From contig NZ_CP037968.1 of NCBI RefSeq assembly GCF_019633745.1, positions 682,001-746,000 on the forward strand: DNA of 64,000 nucleotides. The letters are read 5' to 3'. The DNA is from Methanofollis formosanus (GTDB taxonomy: Archaea; Halobacteriota; Methanomicrobia; Methanomicrobiales; Methanofollaceae). The number at the start of each line of letters is the position of its first letter. Position 1 is the stretch's first letter. Below are positions 25,169 through 34,654 of this stretch, piece after piece. The notes beneath the pieces are model-generated. The model had not been told where the DNA came from, ran no database searches, and saw only the letters and a list, made by a program, of their open reading frames with translations. Made by a program: the position numbers and the translations under genes.

Positions 25169-28167
25169 TCCTTCAACCTGACCTCGCAGGTGGCCATCCG
25201 GTCAGGGACGACCATCACGTCTTCGACGGTATCGGAGTCGGAGCGCCCGACCACCTTGACCGTGTACTTCCCGAGGTCCATGCCGGTGAAGAGATGCGGC
25301 GTGACTTCGCCGGTGTTCAGTCCGTAGAGGTAGATCTTCGCCCCTGCCGATGTGCTGTTCACATACAGGGCACCGTGGGCATAGGTCTCCAGATTGAATG
25401 TGACAGAACGATCGTCGGTCCCTTTCGGGATGAGAACCTCGTCCTCCTTCGGGAGGTACCCGGGCTTCGTGACCATCACGCCATGGCGGCCGTACGAGAC
25501 ATTTTCTATGAGGTACGGGGTCGCATGCCCGGTGTCGAAGCCGTCGATGAAGATCTCGGCGCCAGCCGGTTTTGAATCGACCATGAGGGTAGTGAGGCCT
25601 GGCATCTCTTTGAGAAGTACCGTCTCGCCGTCTCCGGCATATGTCGGGATCGGGACCGAGAGGTAGGCGCCGTCATGGAAGACTGAAGCAAAGGCGTTGA
25701 GGACCGGAACCTTCACCTTTGCCGGCATCTTCTTGCCGGTGGGGTGGCCGTTGACCGCACAGTACTCCCCCTTGAAGGCCGGGGCATCCAGGGTGACCGT
25801 CCGCGTCATCGACTGTTCGTAGCGGTCGAAATAGACCGGGACGATCGTGCCGGGGATCACCCAGACCTCACGGGTGTCGACCCGATACTCGGCCTTGCCT
25901 TTTTTGACTTTCACCTTGTGCCGCCCTTCTTTGAGGCCGTTGACCACCTGGGGGGTCGTCCCCTCGATCTTCTTGCTGTCGATATAGATCGTCGCCCCCT
26001 CGTCGGTGGCGTCCACATAGACCCCGCCTGAACGCAGGTCGGTCCCCTGAGCGGCGAGGCGGTCCAGACAGGCCGGGTCGACGTTGATGTTCGGGCTGGC
26101 CGATTCGAGGGCGACCGTCACGTCGGTTTCGCCGGTGAGGTCGAAGGTGGTCTCGTAGGGACGGTAGCCCTCAAGGGCCAGTTCCAGAGAGTGAGTACCG
26201 GTAGAGAGGCCCTCAAACCTGGCCGGCGTGATCATCCCGAGGTACTCGCCGTCAAGGACGACCTGCGCCCCGGCCGGGTAGGTGATGATGTTGAGGGGTG
26301 CGCTCGCCGGCAGGGAGGGTGCAGGTGTGGAGACCGGTTCGATGGCAGGCGTCGGCGTGGGTTCAGGCGGTGCGGTCACCGCTGTCGGTGCCGGGAAGAG
26401 GGCCCCGACGAGCGGGAGATTGTGCAGCCAGCCAAAAAAGCCCGACCAGAAGCCTTCCTCCTCTGCGGTCTCGACCTCGACCTCCCTGTCCTGGATGGTG
26501 GTGGGCGGCGGAGACGAGGTGGTCTGGACGGTCGGCGGCGCCGTCGTCTGGACGGTCGGCGGTTCGGGGGTCGGTTCCTCCTCGCGGGTGCCGACGACCA
26601 GGACGGCGAGACGGTTCTCCAGATAATCCCCACGCTCGTCATACGAGACGCTGAAAACCGCAAGCGTGTTGTCGCTCGACTTGAGGTACGAGGTCACCTC
26701 GGCCTCGCCGATCGAAATATTCTCCTCGCCGGCATCGAGGAGGTTCATCCACTCCCCGTCCTGGAATGTGAGGCAGTTGGTGGAGGTGTCGTTCCCGGAT
26801 GCACCAGTCGCGACCGAGAAGACCCTGGCATCGATCGCTCCGTCTCGCGGGATCTCGTCAGGGAACCAGGCCTTGCTGGTGGCGGCCTCTTCATCGACAC
26901 CGGCAGAGGGATCGGCCTCGACGGCGTCCGCACCCTCGGCCACCCAGTACGAGATGCCTCGATGATCGTCCCTGACGACCGCAAAGAGCACTCCGCCGTA
27001 CAGGGTGAGTGAGGTCTCTGCCGGGCCGTCGGATTTCACCTCTAAAGAGCGAATGCCGCGAGGAAGGGTGGCCGGAAGGTCGTAACACCAGGTTTCGACG
27101 GCCGGACTGTCACCGTTCGGGCCGCGGTCGGCATAATAGTTCGTAAGGCTGAGCCGCTGCGAATCGAGATGAGCAGAGATGTCTTCCCGTTTCGCATCGC
27201 CCTTTGCGGTGTTGTTCGTGCCGAAAAGGTACAGGCGAGCGGTCTCGACATTCTCAAGCCCGGTGGTGTTGAGCGAGAAGCGGGCGGTCTCTCCGGCCTC
27301 GATCGTCTGTGTCTCGCCGGCGGTCCGGATAAGAGCGACCGATCCGTTCACCGTCCCATGAAGGGTCCGGGTGAGTTCCGCGCCCTCAAGGCCGCGGGGC
27401 CTGGAAGACCCGCCGTCGCCAGAGGAAGAGCCCCCCTGGTCGGGGTCGATCTCGCTGTGGATGATGATGTCAGAGACCATCTGGACCGAGACGCCGCTTG
27501 CCGATGGATAGGTTCCCTGGTAGTAATACCAGTACTCCTCGTCCCATGACTCGTGCATGTCCCAGTTGCCCCAGACATGCATTCCCGCCTCGTTCGTCGT
27601 TTCGCCCAGGAAATAAAGACGCATACCCTGCCTGAAATCTTCACCGACAGTCCCGATGTCCTTGCCATGATACCAGGCGATCACCATCGGTCCCTGCCTG
27701 GGATTGGGGTTATAGACATAATCGGCAGGCCAGGTTTTCTTCAGACCGTCTTTCGCTTTTATGGTGATCGTGTCTTCTTCGGGATCGGCCCCGCCGACGA
27801 GGTCGCAGAGGTCCATGACGTCGGTGCCCATGAACTCGCCATGATCTTTGTACTCAAGATTGACATCCTCGGTCGGGTTCCAGGCGTCATAGGGTTCGCC
27901 AGGATGGACATCTTCCCATGCTCCCTCGAAGATCGGGCCCTGGGTATAGTACATCGTCTCGCCGTCTCCCTTGACGGGAAGATTATCTCTCATCCATTCC
28001 CAGGTGACGGTCTTCTGGTCGAGGACCGTTTCGTCGTCGTTTGCCAGTTTGGTGATGGTCACTTCGGTCGTCGCCGCCGAGACCGGAACGGTGATCAATG
28101 GTGCCAGAAGGAGAAAGAGTGCGGTGACGACCAGGATTCTGGTCGCCGCTCTGTGCATTCCCTTCAT
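25165..28167 (-). CDS. Large surface protein: type A domain, DUF3344, four PEGA domains
   Basis: Exported protein of 1000 residues. Layout: signal peptide 1-32; type A molybdopterin-fold-like domain 34-238 (YYTQGPIF, LCDLVGGADP, HVWGNWDMHES); DUF3344 domain about 265-527 (GGVLFAVVRDD, YWVAEGADAVE); a Pro/Thr spacer to about 560 and again 598-625; an odd hydrophobic stretch at 572-597; then PEGA domains at about 625-690, 713-782, 859-928 and 932-998. PEGA domains usually link surface proteins to the wall or S-layer. It has no C-terminal anchor helix, so attachment must use the PEGA part or another protein. It starts 7 bases after the preceding gene. Confidence 0.85.
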   Translation of the reverse strand: MKGMHRAATRILVVTALFLLLAPLITVPVSAATTEVTITKLANDDETVLDQKTVTWEWMRDNLPVKGDGETMYYTQGPIFEGAWEDVHPGEPYDAWNPTEDVNLEYKDHGEFMGTDVMDLCDLVGGADPEEDTITIKAKDGLKKTWPADYVYNPNPRQGPMVIAWYHGKDIGTVGEDFRQGMRLYFLGETTNEAGMHVWGNWDMHESWDEEYWYYYQGTYPSASGVSVQMVSDIIIHSEIDPDQGGSSSGDGGSSRPRGLEGAELTRTLHGTVNGSVALIRTAGETQTIEAGETARFSLNTTGLENVETARLYLFGTNNTAKGDAKREDISAHLDSQRLSLTNYYADRGPNGDSPAVETWCYDLPATLPRGIRSLEVKSDGPAETSLTLYGGVLFAVVRDDHRGISYWVAEGADAVEADPSAGVDEEAATSKAWFPDEIPRDGAIDARVFSVATGASGNDTSTNCLTFQDGEWMNLLDAGEENISIGEAEVTSYLKSSDNTLAVFSVSYDERGDYLENRLAVLVVGTREEEPTPEPPTVQTTAPPTVQTTSSPPPTTIQDREVEVETAEEEGFWSGFFGWLHNLPLVGALFPAPTAVTAPPEPTPTPAIEPVSTPAPSLPASAPLNIITYPAGAQVVLDGEYLGMITPARFEGLSTGTHSLELALEGYRPYETTFDLTGETDVTVALESASPNINVDPACLDRLAAQGTDLRSGGVYVDATDEGATIYIDSKKIEGTTPQVVNGLKEGRHKVKVKKGKAEYRVDTREVWVIPGTIVPVYFDRYEQSMTRTVTLDAPAFKGEYCAVNGHPTGKKMPAKVKVPVLNAFASVFHDGAYLSVPIPTYAGDGETVLLKEMPGLTTLMVDSKPAGAEIFIDGFDTGHATPYLIENVSYGRHGVMVTKPGYLPKEDEVLIPKGTDDRSVTFNLETYAHGALYVNSTSAGAKIYLYGLNTGEVTPHLFTGMDLGKYTVKVVGRSDSDTVEDVMVVPDRMATCEVRLKE

Positions 28168-28174
28168 GGTCGGT

Positions 28175-28993
28175 TCATCTCCTCAGGACAGCGACGGCAC
28201 AGAGGGCAAGAAGACCGGCCAGCGGACCGAGAGGCGACCGGGCGGCCGTCGTCGTCGGGACACTGCCGGCATCGCTTCCGGTGTCGTGTGCCGTGATCGC
28301 AAGTTCACCTACCTGCTTGACCGAAAGCCCGCTCGTCGAGGGCCAGTCCCCGCTGAAGAAATGCCATTCATCCTCAGGAAGCGTCTCTTTCATGTCGTTG
28401 TCCCCGAAGACGTGCCAGCCCCAGGGATTTGTGGAGGTGTCGGCAAAGAAGATCAGGCGCATCCCGTCATAGTAGTCAGGGACATAGCCCGAACCCTGCG
28501 GGTCGCCGGTGAGAGAGTCCTCGCCGACGTACCAGGCAAGTCCCATCGTGCCTTTCTGCGGGTTCTCTTCATAGACCGACTCATAGGAGAACTTCTTGTA
28601 GAACCCGTCCTCGGCCTTGACCTTCAGGATATCGCCGGGGGCCATGCCGCCCACCAGGTCGCAGAGAGCGCTGACCGCGGTCCCTTTGACCGCACCGTAG
28701 TCTCTCGTGTCGACATTCTGGTATTCGGCGGGATCCCATTTGTCGGACTCGTTGAAGGTCGGACCCTGGTGATAATAATGGGTCACGCCGTCCCCGAGAA
28801 CGGGAAGGTTCTTCTCCATCCAGATGTAGTCGACCGTACGCTCATCCAGGACCGTTTTCCCGTCGGGGGCGTACTTGACGACATGCACCTCGGTCGTCGC
28901 CGCGGCCGCCGGGATCATGAAAACCAGCAGGGCAAGCACCAGCCCGACGGCCTTCAATACGCCATGATCTCTCATTTTGCGATTCAACTCCAT
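28175..28993 (-). CDS. Membrane-anchored surface protein with one type A domain
   Basis: Exported protein of 272 residues and first gene of the six-gene operon that ends with the tungstate/molybdate-binding lipoprotein. Signal peptide to about residue 31, type A domain at about 33-232 (THYYHQGPTF, LCDLVGGMAPGDILKVKAED, MRLIFFADTS, HVFGDNDMKE), Thr-rich spacer, C-terminal helix ending in VAVLRR. It is the nearest relative of the 282-residue protein at 23050-23898, which suggests duplication within the operon. The start is uncertain; an in-frame ATG six codons later gives an equally good signal peptide. Confidence 0.75.
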   Translation of the reverse strand: MELNRKMRDHGVLKAVGLVLALLVFMIPAAAATTEVHVVKYAPDGKTVLDERTVDYIWMEKNLPVLGDGVTHYYHQGPTFNESDKWDPAEYQNVDTRDYGAVKGTAVSALCDLVGGMAPGDILKVKAEDGFYKKFSYESVYEENPQKGTMGLAWYVGEDSLTGDPQGSGYVPDYYDGMRLIFFADTSTNPWGWHVFGDNDMKETLPEDEWHFFSGDWPSTSGLSVKQVGELAITAHDTGSDAGSVPTTTAARSPLGPLAGLLALCAVAVLRR

Positions 28994-29017
28994 AAATATT
29001 CCATTAAAATTTTTCTT

Positions 29018-29034
29018 ACATAAAAAAAATGGGT
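29018..29034 (-). terminator. T-rich terminator after the giant surface gene
   Basis: Read on the minus strand, eight T residues lie just past the stop codon of the 1799-residue gene, before the 28993 gene starts. This separates the giant gene from the six-gene operon downstream and implies a separate promoter for the latter. Confidence 0.5.
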
Positions 29035-32000
29035 TTATTTCTTCCTGAGAACCAGGAGCGCACCGAGCGCGATGAGCGGCAGGCCCCAGAAGACCGGGGT
29101 CTTCGTCGGGGTGGTGGCCGGCACCGTCGTCTCGGTCGTCTGGGTCGCAGGCCCGGTCGGGGTCTCGGCCGGCGCCTCGACCGACGGGTGGGTCACCTCA
29201 GGTTCGGCGGCCCCGCCCTTCACGGTGGCGATGGCGAAGTACGAGAAGCCCGGAGATTCAGCACGGTAGACTGCCTCTCCACCTTCTTCGCCGAGGAACT
29301 CGGTCTCAAGGTGTTTCCAGGCACCGTCGACGTACCGCAGCATGGCGATGTCGCCTGTGCCGACACCCTGGCTCGCAAGCCAGGCCGAAGGCACGGCAAA
29401 CTCGAGGGTGATCCCATCGAAAGAGGCCGGGTCGGCGCGGTACAGGGTGATCTCCTCGAATTCATAGACCTGACCCTCGGGGGTCTTGACGTCACCCGGG
29501 AGCGAGGCCTTCTTCACCGTGACCAGAAGTTCGGAGACCGGTTCGCAGGCACCGACCGTGATCTTCGAGATCGCGGTCTCGCCTACCAGGAAGGTCTTCT
29601 TCTCACCGGTCTGGAGAGAACCGGCAAAGGCGGAGACTGCAGAAGAACTGCCGGACGAACCTGAGGCCGACTTCGGCGCGGGTGCCGCCGTGCCGCCGAC
29701 CGCGAAGTACGAGAAGCCCGGCGTGGTCGCCGTGTAATACGCAGCGCCATCGCGGTTCTCCAGGTGGGTGGTGGGGAGTTGCTGCCAGGCGTCGCCATGG
29801 TACCGGTAGAGTACTACGTCGGCCGGGGCGAGTCCCTGAGCGGAGAGCCAGGTCAGCGGGACTGAGAACCGAATCTCGGCACCATCGATGTCGTCGGAAG
29901 CTGTACCGAAGGCCGAGATCTGCATGGCCTGATAGAGCGCCTTCACCGGCGCCTTCACTTCAGGCGGAAGATCGGCGCTCCCGACCGAAAGAACAAGGTC
30001 AGGGACATCTTTCCCTACGGTGACGTTGATCCGGGAGACCGGGGAATTTTTAACGGTCACGTTGACGGCTTCGCCCTTCTTGACCGGGCCGAGATCGGTG
30101 AACTCGGTATCGAGGTTGAGCCTGATCCGCTCGACGCCGCCGATCTGCATCTCAGAGGTTACGTTGGCACCGACAAGGACCAGCGGCCACTGGACTCCCT
30201 TCTCGTTCAGGACTTTGTCATTCAGGGTATTTGCGATGATGTAGTCCCTGCTGTCGATGATATCGCGGCTTGAAAGTGTTTCGACCGAACCGTCGCGGCC
30301 GACGATGTCGATGGTATATCCTTTCAGGGCGAGTTCACGGTCGAAGGCCTTTCCAGAATGTTCATTTGCATCGTCTACCCAGCCGCAGAGGAAGTACAGC
30401 GGCATGCCGCTCCAGCGGTTGCCCTGGGCGTCGACGTACTCGGCCTCGTGGTTCGCACCCATGGTGCAGGTCAGCGCGCTCTCGAAGAAACCTTTGCTGA
30501 TGTCTCTCGTGATCGCACCTTCAAGGCTCAGGTTCCAGGGTTCCTCGGCGACGGAGTAGATCCTGATCTCGCTGATCCACTTCGGCGAGATGCCACCACA
30601 GGAGGGGTACCGGATGCCGTCGGCGGAGTAGTAGTGCCAGTAGGCCTCGTCCATGCTCTCGTGCATGTCCCACTGCCCGAAGACGTGGTCTTCAGGGGTG
30701 TAGAAGAGCCGATAGCCCTCGACATAGTCAGGGACATAGCCCTGCCTCTCGGTCCACCAGACGAGGACCGCATCGCCCTGCCTGGGGTTGGGGTCGTAGA
30801 TGTTCTTCCAGCCGAGTTTGGTCTCCCAGCCGTCTTTTGCAATGAAGGAGATCTCAGTGCCTTCGGGCATGCCGCCGACAAGGTCGACGAGGTCGCGCAC
30901 GGCGGTGCCCCTGATGACATCCTCGATCTTCGGCGGATCGAGGGCCTTGTTCTCCTCGGGGTTCCAGAGGTCGTTGGGGTCGAAGGTGACGCCCTGGAAC
31001 TTGTACAGCTGGTCGTCTCCATGTACCTCGAGGTGGTCCTTCATCCAGAGGTAGTCGACCGTCGTCTCGTTGAGAACCGTGACGCCGTCGGGAGCGAACT
31101 TGACAATCCGTACCGCGGGGACCTCGGCCGGTTTCTGGAACTCGGTCAGTTCGATGGAAGCGATGCTGCCGACACTGTTGCTGCCGGCGACGTCGGCACC
31201 GACGAGCCTCAGGGGCCAGGGCGCCTTATCTCCGTCGTTCGGGAGAGCGGTGCCGTTGAGTTTGTTTGCGACGATGTAGTTGTTGTTCCGTGCAATGTCC
31301 TTGCTCAAGAACTCCTTGGAGTACCCGTCCTTCGCGGTGACGATCACTTTGTAACCGTTATCGGCAACGAGGTCGTTGAAGCCGTTCTGGCCGTGCGGGA
31401 CACGGTCGTCGACCCAGCCGCAGAGTTCCCAGAGGGCGATACCTTCCCAGCGCTCGCCGGTCTTCTGGTTGGTCCAGCTCAGTTTGTGGTGTGAACAGGA
31501 TGCGGCCTCTTCAAAGAACGCCTGGGTACAGGTGTAATCGATCGGTCCTTTCAGGGCGAGGTTCCAGGAACCTTCCGGCGCCGGGCCGGGGATGAGGTCG
31601 ACGAGGTCGATCTCGGCGACAGCCTTCACCGACTTGGGTACGCCGTCACCGACGAGTTTGAGCGGATATGACTTGTCATCCGCAGGGATCGGCTGGCCGT
31701 CCACCAGGTTTGCAAGGATGTAACCATTGTTGCGAGCGACCTGTTTGCTCCCGTATTCCTGCGACCATCCGTCAGATGCGATGACTCTGACAGTATAGTT
31801 CGTCGCAGCAAGGTCGTCGTCGAAGGTCCAGTGGTCTTTGCTCTCGATATTGTCGGAGACGCCGACAAGGAGCCAGAGGGGTACGCCGCTCCAGACGCGG
31901 TTCTCGTTGTCGGTATACTCGACCGTGCCATGGCACCCGACTTCCTCGAACTCAGCCTGGGTGACGGTGTCGTTGACCGCGCCGCAGACCTTCAGGGTCC

Positions 32001-34434
32001 AGCCCTCGTCGGGTCCGGGGAGGCCGACGAGTTCGATGGTGGCGATAGCGCCGACCAGTTGTCCGGCGTCGGCGGCGGAGCCCTTGATCTGGAGCGGCCA
32101 GCAGGGTTTGTTCTTCTCGCCGATGGTCTCGGGGAGAGGTTCGCCGTTGAGAGTGTTCGCAACGATGAAACCGCTGTTACGAGCCATATCGGCGCTCGGG
32201 ATGTTGATCGAGTAGCCGTCCTCCGAGATGACCTTCACCGAATAGCCTTCGGCGGCCAGTTCGTCGTTGAAGGTGTAGTGGCTGCCGCTCTCCTCGTCGT
32301 CGACCATGGCGACGAGCATCCAGAGGGGCATGCCGGCCCAGACGTCGCCGGTATCGGGATCGGTCCAGCTTGCCCTGTGGCTGGACAGGCAGGCGATGCC
32401 TTTCTCGAAGTCGGCCTTTGTGACGGTCGCATCGCAGGCGCCCTTCAGGGAGAGGGTCCAGTCAGTGCCAGGCGCCGGGGGGGTACCGCCGTTGACGGTG
32501 ATCGCAACCACGGCGGTCGCCGCTTCAGGGGAACCGTCGGGGCCGTAGTAGAAGATCACTTCGTCGCCGTCATGGAGCGGGTAGTTGGGGTAGCCTTCGG
32601 TCTCGTAACTATCCCAGTAGTCGAGCATCTTGCCGTTGACATAGCACTCCCAGCCCGCCTCATGCTTCACGAACGGGAAATCCGCGATGGCGTCAAGGAT
32701 GATCTTTTCGTACTTGACATTGGTGAGGTAGTCAAAGTTGCCGGCTATCGAAGCCGCGTGGAGAGCGCCGAACGGAGTGTAGTTGTCGATCTCATAGGTC
32801 TGATCTGCGGACTCCTGCGTGTAGGTGCCCTCGGTCAGGGTGACGCCACCGTTGAAGATGACCGTCTTGCCGGCGAAGGGATCTTCTCCCACCGCGACAT
32901 CGATCAGAACCGCCGCGACTGCGTTCTCAGGAGTGACACCGTCAGGCCCATAGCAGAAGACGACCTTGTCGCCGTCCTTCAGCGGATAGTTGGGATAGCC
33001 TTCCTCGGCATAATTGCCCCAGTAGGCGAGTTTCTTGCCGTTGACATAGCACTCCCAGCCCTGGACTTTCTTTTCAAACTGATATTTATCGATGGCATCG
33101 AGGACCAGTTTGTCCTGGTTGTTGTTCACGACATAGGTAAACCCGCCTTTCGTGGCCGCGGCGTCAAGTGCACCGAATGGCGTGAGCGTGTTCACCGGGT
33201 AGGCTTCGCCGGAAACGTCCAGGTTGAAGGTACCTTCAGTCAGGGTGACTCCGTCGTTGAAGATCTCATCGGTCCTCTCTTCAGGCGGGCCGAGTTCGAT
33301 CTTCGAGATCCCTTCAAGGGCCCGCTGGGTGCCGTCGACACCGGTCCCCTGCAGGTAGAGGGGGAAGAAGACGTGATCATTAATCGGGGTCAGGTTCAGT
33401 TCGATGTCGTCGAATCTGTTCCCGAGGACATAGGTCTTCTCGCCGGCCGTCACTTCGGTGGAGTAGAAGGTGGAGACATAATCAGCACTCTTCTTCTTGC
33501 CGTAGACCTTGATGGTGTAGTTCTCCGCGGCGAGGGTCTCGTTCACGGTCGTGGGGTCGTCGTCGTCGATCAGGCCGATGACTGCAGCGAGGTTCGCGCC
33601 TTCAAGGAGGCCGTACTGGTTGTGCTCGAAGGAAGCGTAGTTGTCTGCGGCAAGGGCGACGAACTCACTCCTGGTGAGCGTGCGGTTCGTCGAACCGTTC
33701 AGGAAAATGGACCAGTCCGGCGGCACGGGGTCGTTGCTGTGGATGATGGTCCTGTTGATCATCTTGACCGAGTTGCCGCTTGCAGAAGGGTACTTGCCAC
33801 TGTAGTAATACCAGTAATCCTTGTCCCAGGACTCGTGCATGTCCCAGTTGCCCCAGACATGCATCCCGGCCTCGTTCGTTGTCTCGGCGAAGAAGTAGAG
33901 ACGCATCCCCTCATTGAAACTTTCATTCACGTAGCCGATGTCCTTGCCATGGTACCAGGCGACCACCATCGGCCCCTGCCTGGGGTTGGGGGTGTAGATG
34001 TACTCTGCCGGCAGCTTTTTGCGGAACCCGTCAGATGCTTTGATCTCGACCATCTCGTCAGGGTCGGCCCCCCCGACAAGGTTACAGAGATCCTTGACGT
34101 CGGTGCCCATGAACTCGCCGTGGTCCTTGTACTCAAGGTTGACGTCCTCGGTGGGGTTCCAGCCGTCATAGGGTTCACCGGGATGGACTTGATCCCATGC
34201 CCCTTCGAAGATGGGGCCCTGGTTGTAGTAGATCGTCTCGCCGTCCCCGAGGACCGGGAGATTATCTTTCATCCATTCCCATGATACGGTTCTCTGGTCG
34301 ATGACGGTCTGGTCGTCACTGGCCAGTTTGGTAATAGTCACTTCGGTCGTTGCTGCAGCCACGGGTGCGACGAGCATCCCTGCAACTGCAAAGACCAGAA
34401 GTGCCAGAATCATAAATCGTTCCTTCATCTTCAC
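29035..34434 (-). CDS. Giant multidomain surface protein: molybdopterin-fold-like repeats, DUF4430 pair, PGF-pre-PGF
   Basis: Exported, anchored protein of 1799 residues. Layout: signal peptide 1-28; type A domain 30-233; type B domain 240-383; two DUF4430 beta-grasp domains at about 392-512 and 525-646 (GWECYVNGK, GYPNYPL, YGPDG in both); type B domains at 658-805, 811-947 and 957-1098; a second type A domain 1107-1297; type B 1299-1441; two PGF-pre-PGF domains 1443-1581 and 1604-1735 ending in PGFSYFA; Thr/Pro spacer; C-terminal anchor from TPVFW. Type B follows the sulfite-oxidase pattern (W.G..LW.L, DGYS, ANxLNG..LP, PL.L.G). Cys682, 834, 980 and 1323 lie where the metal-ligand Cys would be expected. 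The GTG at 34434 has GAGGTGAG upstream. Confidence 0.85.
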   Translation of the reverse strand: MKMKERFMILALLVFAVAGMLVAPVAAATTEVTITKLASDDQTVIDQRTVSWEWMKDNLPVLGDGETIYYNQGPIFEGAWDQVHPGEPYDGWNPTEDVNLEYKDHGEFMGTDVKDLCNLVGGADPDEMVEIKASDGFRKKLPAEYIYTPNPRQGPMVVAWYHGKDIGYVNESFNEGMRLYFFAETTNEAGMHVWGNWDMHESWDKDYWYYYSGKYPSASGNSVKMINRTIIHSNDPVPPDWSIFLNGSTNRTLTRSEFVALAADNYASFEHNQYGLLEGANLAAVIGLIDDDDPTTVNETLAAENYTIKVYGKKKSADYVSTFYSTEVTAGEKTYVLGNRFDDIELNLTPINDHVFFPLYLQGTGVDGTQRALEGISKIELGPPEERTDEIFNDGVTLTEGTFNLDVSGEAYPVNTLTPFGALDAAATKGGFTYVVNNNQDKLVLDAIDKYQFEKKVQGWECYVNGKKLAYWGNYAEEGYPNYPLKDGDKVVFCYGPDGVTPENAVAAVLIDVAVGEDPFAGKTVIFNGGVTLTEGTYTQESADQTYEIDNYTPFGALHAASIAGNFDYLTNVKYEKIILDAIADFPFVKHEAGWECYVNGKMLDYWDSYETEGYPNYPLHDGDEVIFYYGPDGSPEAATAVVAITVNGGTPPAPGTDWTLSLKGACDATVTKADFEKGIACLSSHRASWTDPDTGDVWAGMPLWMLVAMVDDEESGSHYTFNDELAAEGYSVKVISEDGYSINIPSADMARNSGFIVANTLNGEPLPETIGEKNKPCWPLQIKGSAADAGQLVGAIATIELVGLPGPDEGWTLKVCGAVNDTVTQAEFEEVGCHGTVEYTDNENRVWSGVPLWLLVGVSDNIESKDHWTFDDDLAATNYTVRVIASDGWSQEYGSKQVARNNGYILANLVDGQPIPADDKSYPLKLVGDGVPKSVKAVAEIDLVDLIPGPAPEGSWNLALKGPIDYTCTQAFFEEAASCSHHKLSWTNQKTGERWEGIALWELCGWVDDRVPHGQNGFNDLVADNGYKVIVTAKDGYSKEFLSKDIARNNNYIVANKLNGTALPNDGDKAPWPLRLVGADVAGSNSVGSIASIELTEFQKPAEVPAVRIVKFAPDGVTVLNETTVDYLWMKDHLEVHGDDQLYKFQGVTFDPNDLWNPEENKALDPPKIEDVIRGTAVRDLVDLVGGMPEGTEISFIAKDGWETKLGWKNIYDPNPRQGDAVLVWWTERQGYVPDYVEGYRLFYTPEDHVFGQWDMHESMDEAYWHYYSADGIRYPSCGGISPKWISEIRIYSVAEEPWNLSLEGAITRDISKGFFESALTCTMGANHEAEYVDAQGNRWSGMPLYFLCGWVDDANEHSGKAFDRELALKGYTIDIVGRDGSVETLSSRDIIDSRDYIIANTLNDKVLNEKGVQWPLVLVGANVTSEMQIGGVERIRLNLDTEFTDLGPVKKGEAVNVTVKNSPVSRINVTVGKDVPDLVLSVGSADLPPEVKAPVKALYQAMQISAFGTASDDIDGAEIRFSVPLTWLSAQGLAPADVVLYRYHGDAWQQLPTTHLENRDGAAYYTATTPGFSYFAVGGTAAPAPKSASGSSGSSSAVSAFAGSLQTGEKKTFLVGETAISKITVGACEPVSELLVTVKKASLPGDVKTPEGQVYEFEEITLYRADPASFDGITLEFAVPSAWLASQGVGTGDIAMLRYVDGAWKHLETEFLGEEGGEAVYRAESPGFSYFAIATVKGGAAEPEVTHPSVEAPAETPTGPATQTTETTVPATTPTKTPVFWGLPLIALGALLVLRKK

Positions 34435-34613
34435 ATACTCACCTCGTTATCCAGAGGGGGGCCACCTTTCAAAAGGTAAACGTAATAAATCTCCCCGCGG
34501 AGACATAAAAAGGATTACTCGATTTAAAGAGTTAATTTAACCTCATTAACGGAGGCGTTTGAAAATCCAGGAATACAGCCAATTTCAAAAATAATATCAC
34601 ATACTGCCAATTT

Positions 34614-34632
34614 AATCAAAAAAAAAGAATTT
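34614..34632 (-). terminator. T-rich terminator after the 748-residue surface gene
   Basis: On the minus strand a nine-T run follows the stop at 34655 by about 25 bases, inside a 220-bp AT-rich spacer. The rest of that spacer probably holds the promoter of the giant gene; I see no gene in it. Confidence 0.5.
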
Positions 34633-34654
34633 ATACCCAAAATACAATCAAATA

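Noticed and set aside
30358-34284. Long plus-strand frames (378 and 817 residues) opposite the giant surface gene
   Set aside because: They mirror the coding frame of a protein with signal peptide, domain repeats and anchor. Their composition is that of reverse-complement codons, with no start signals.
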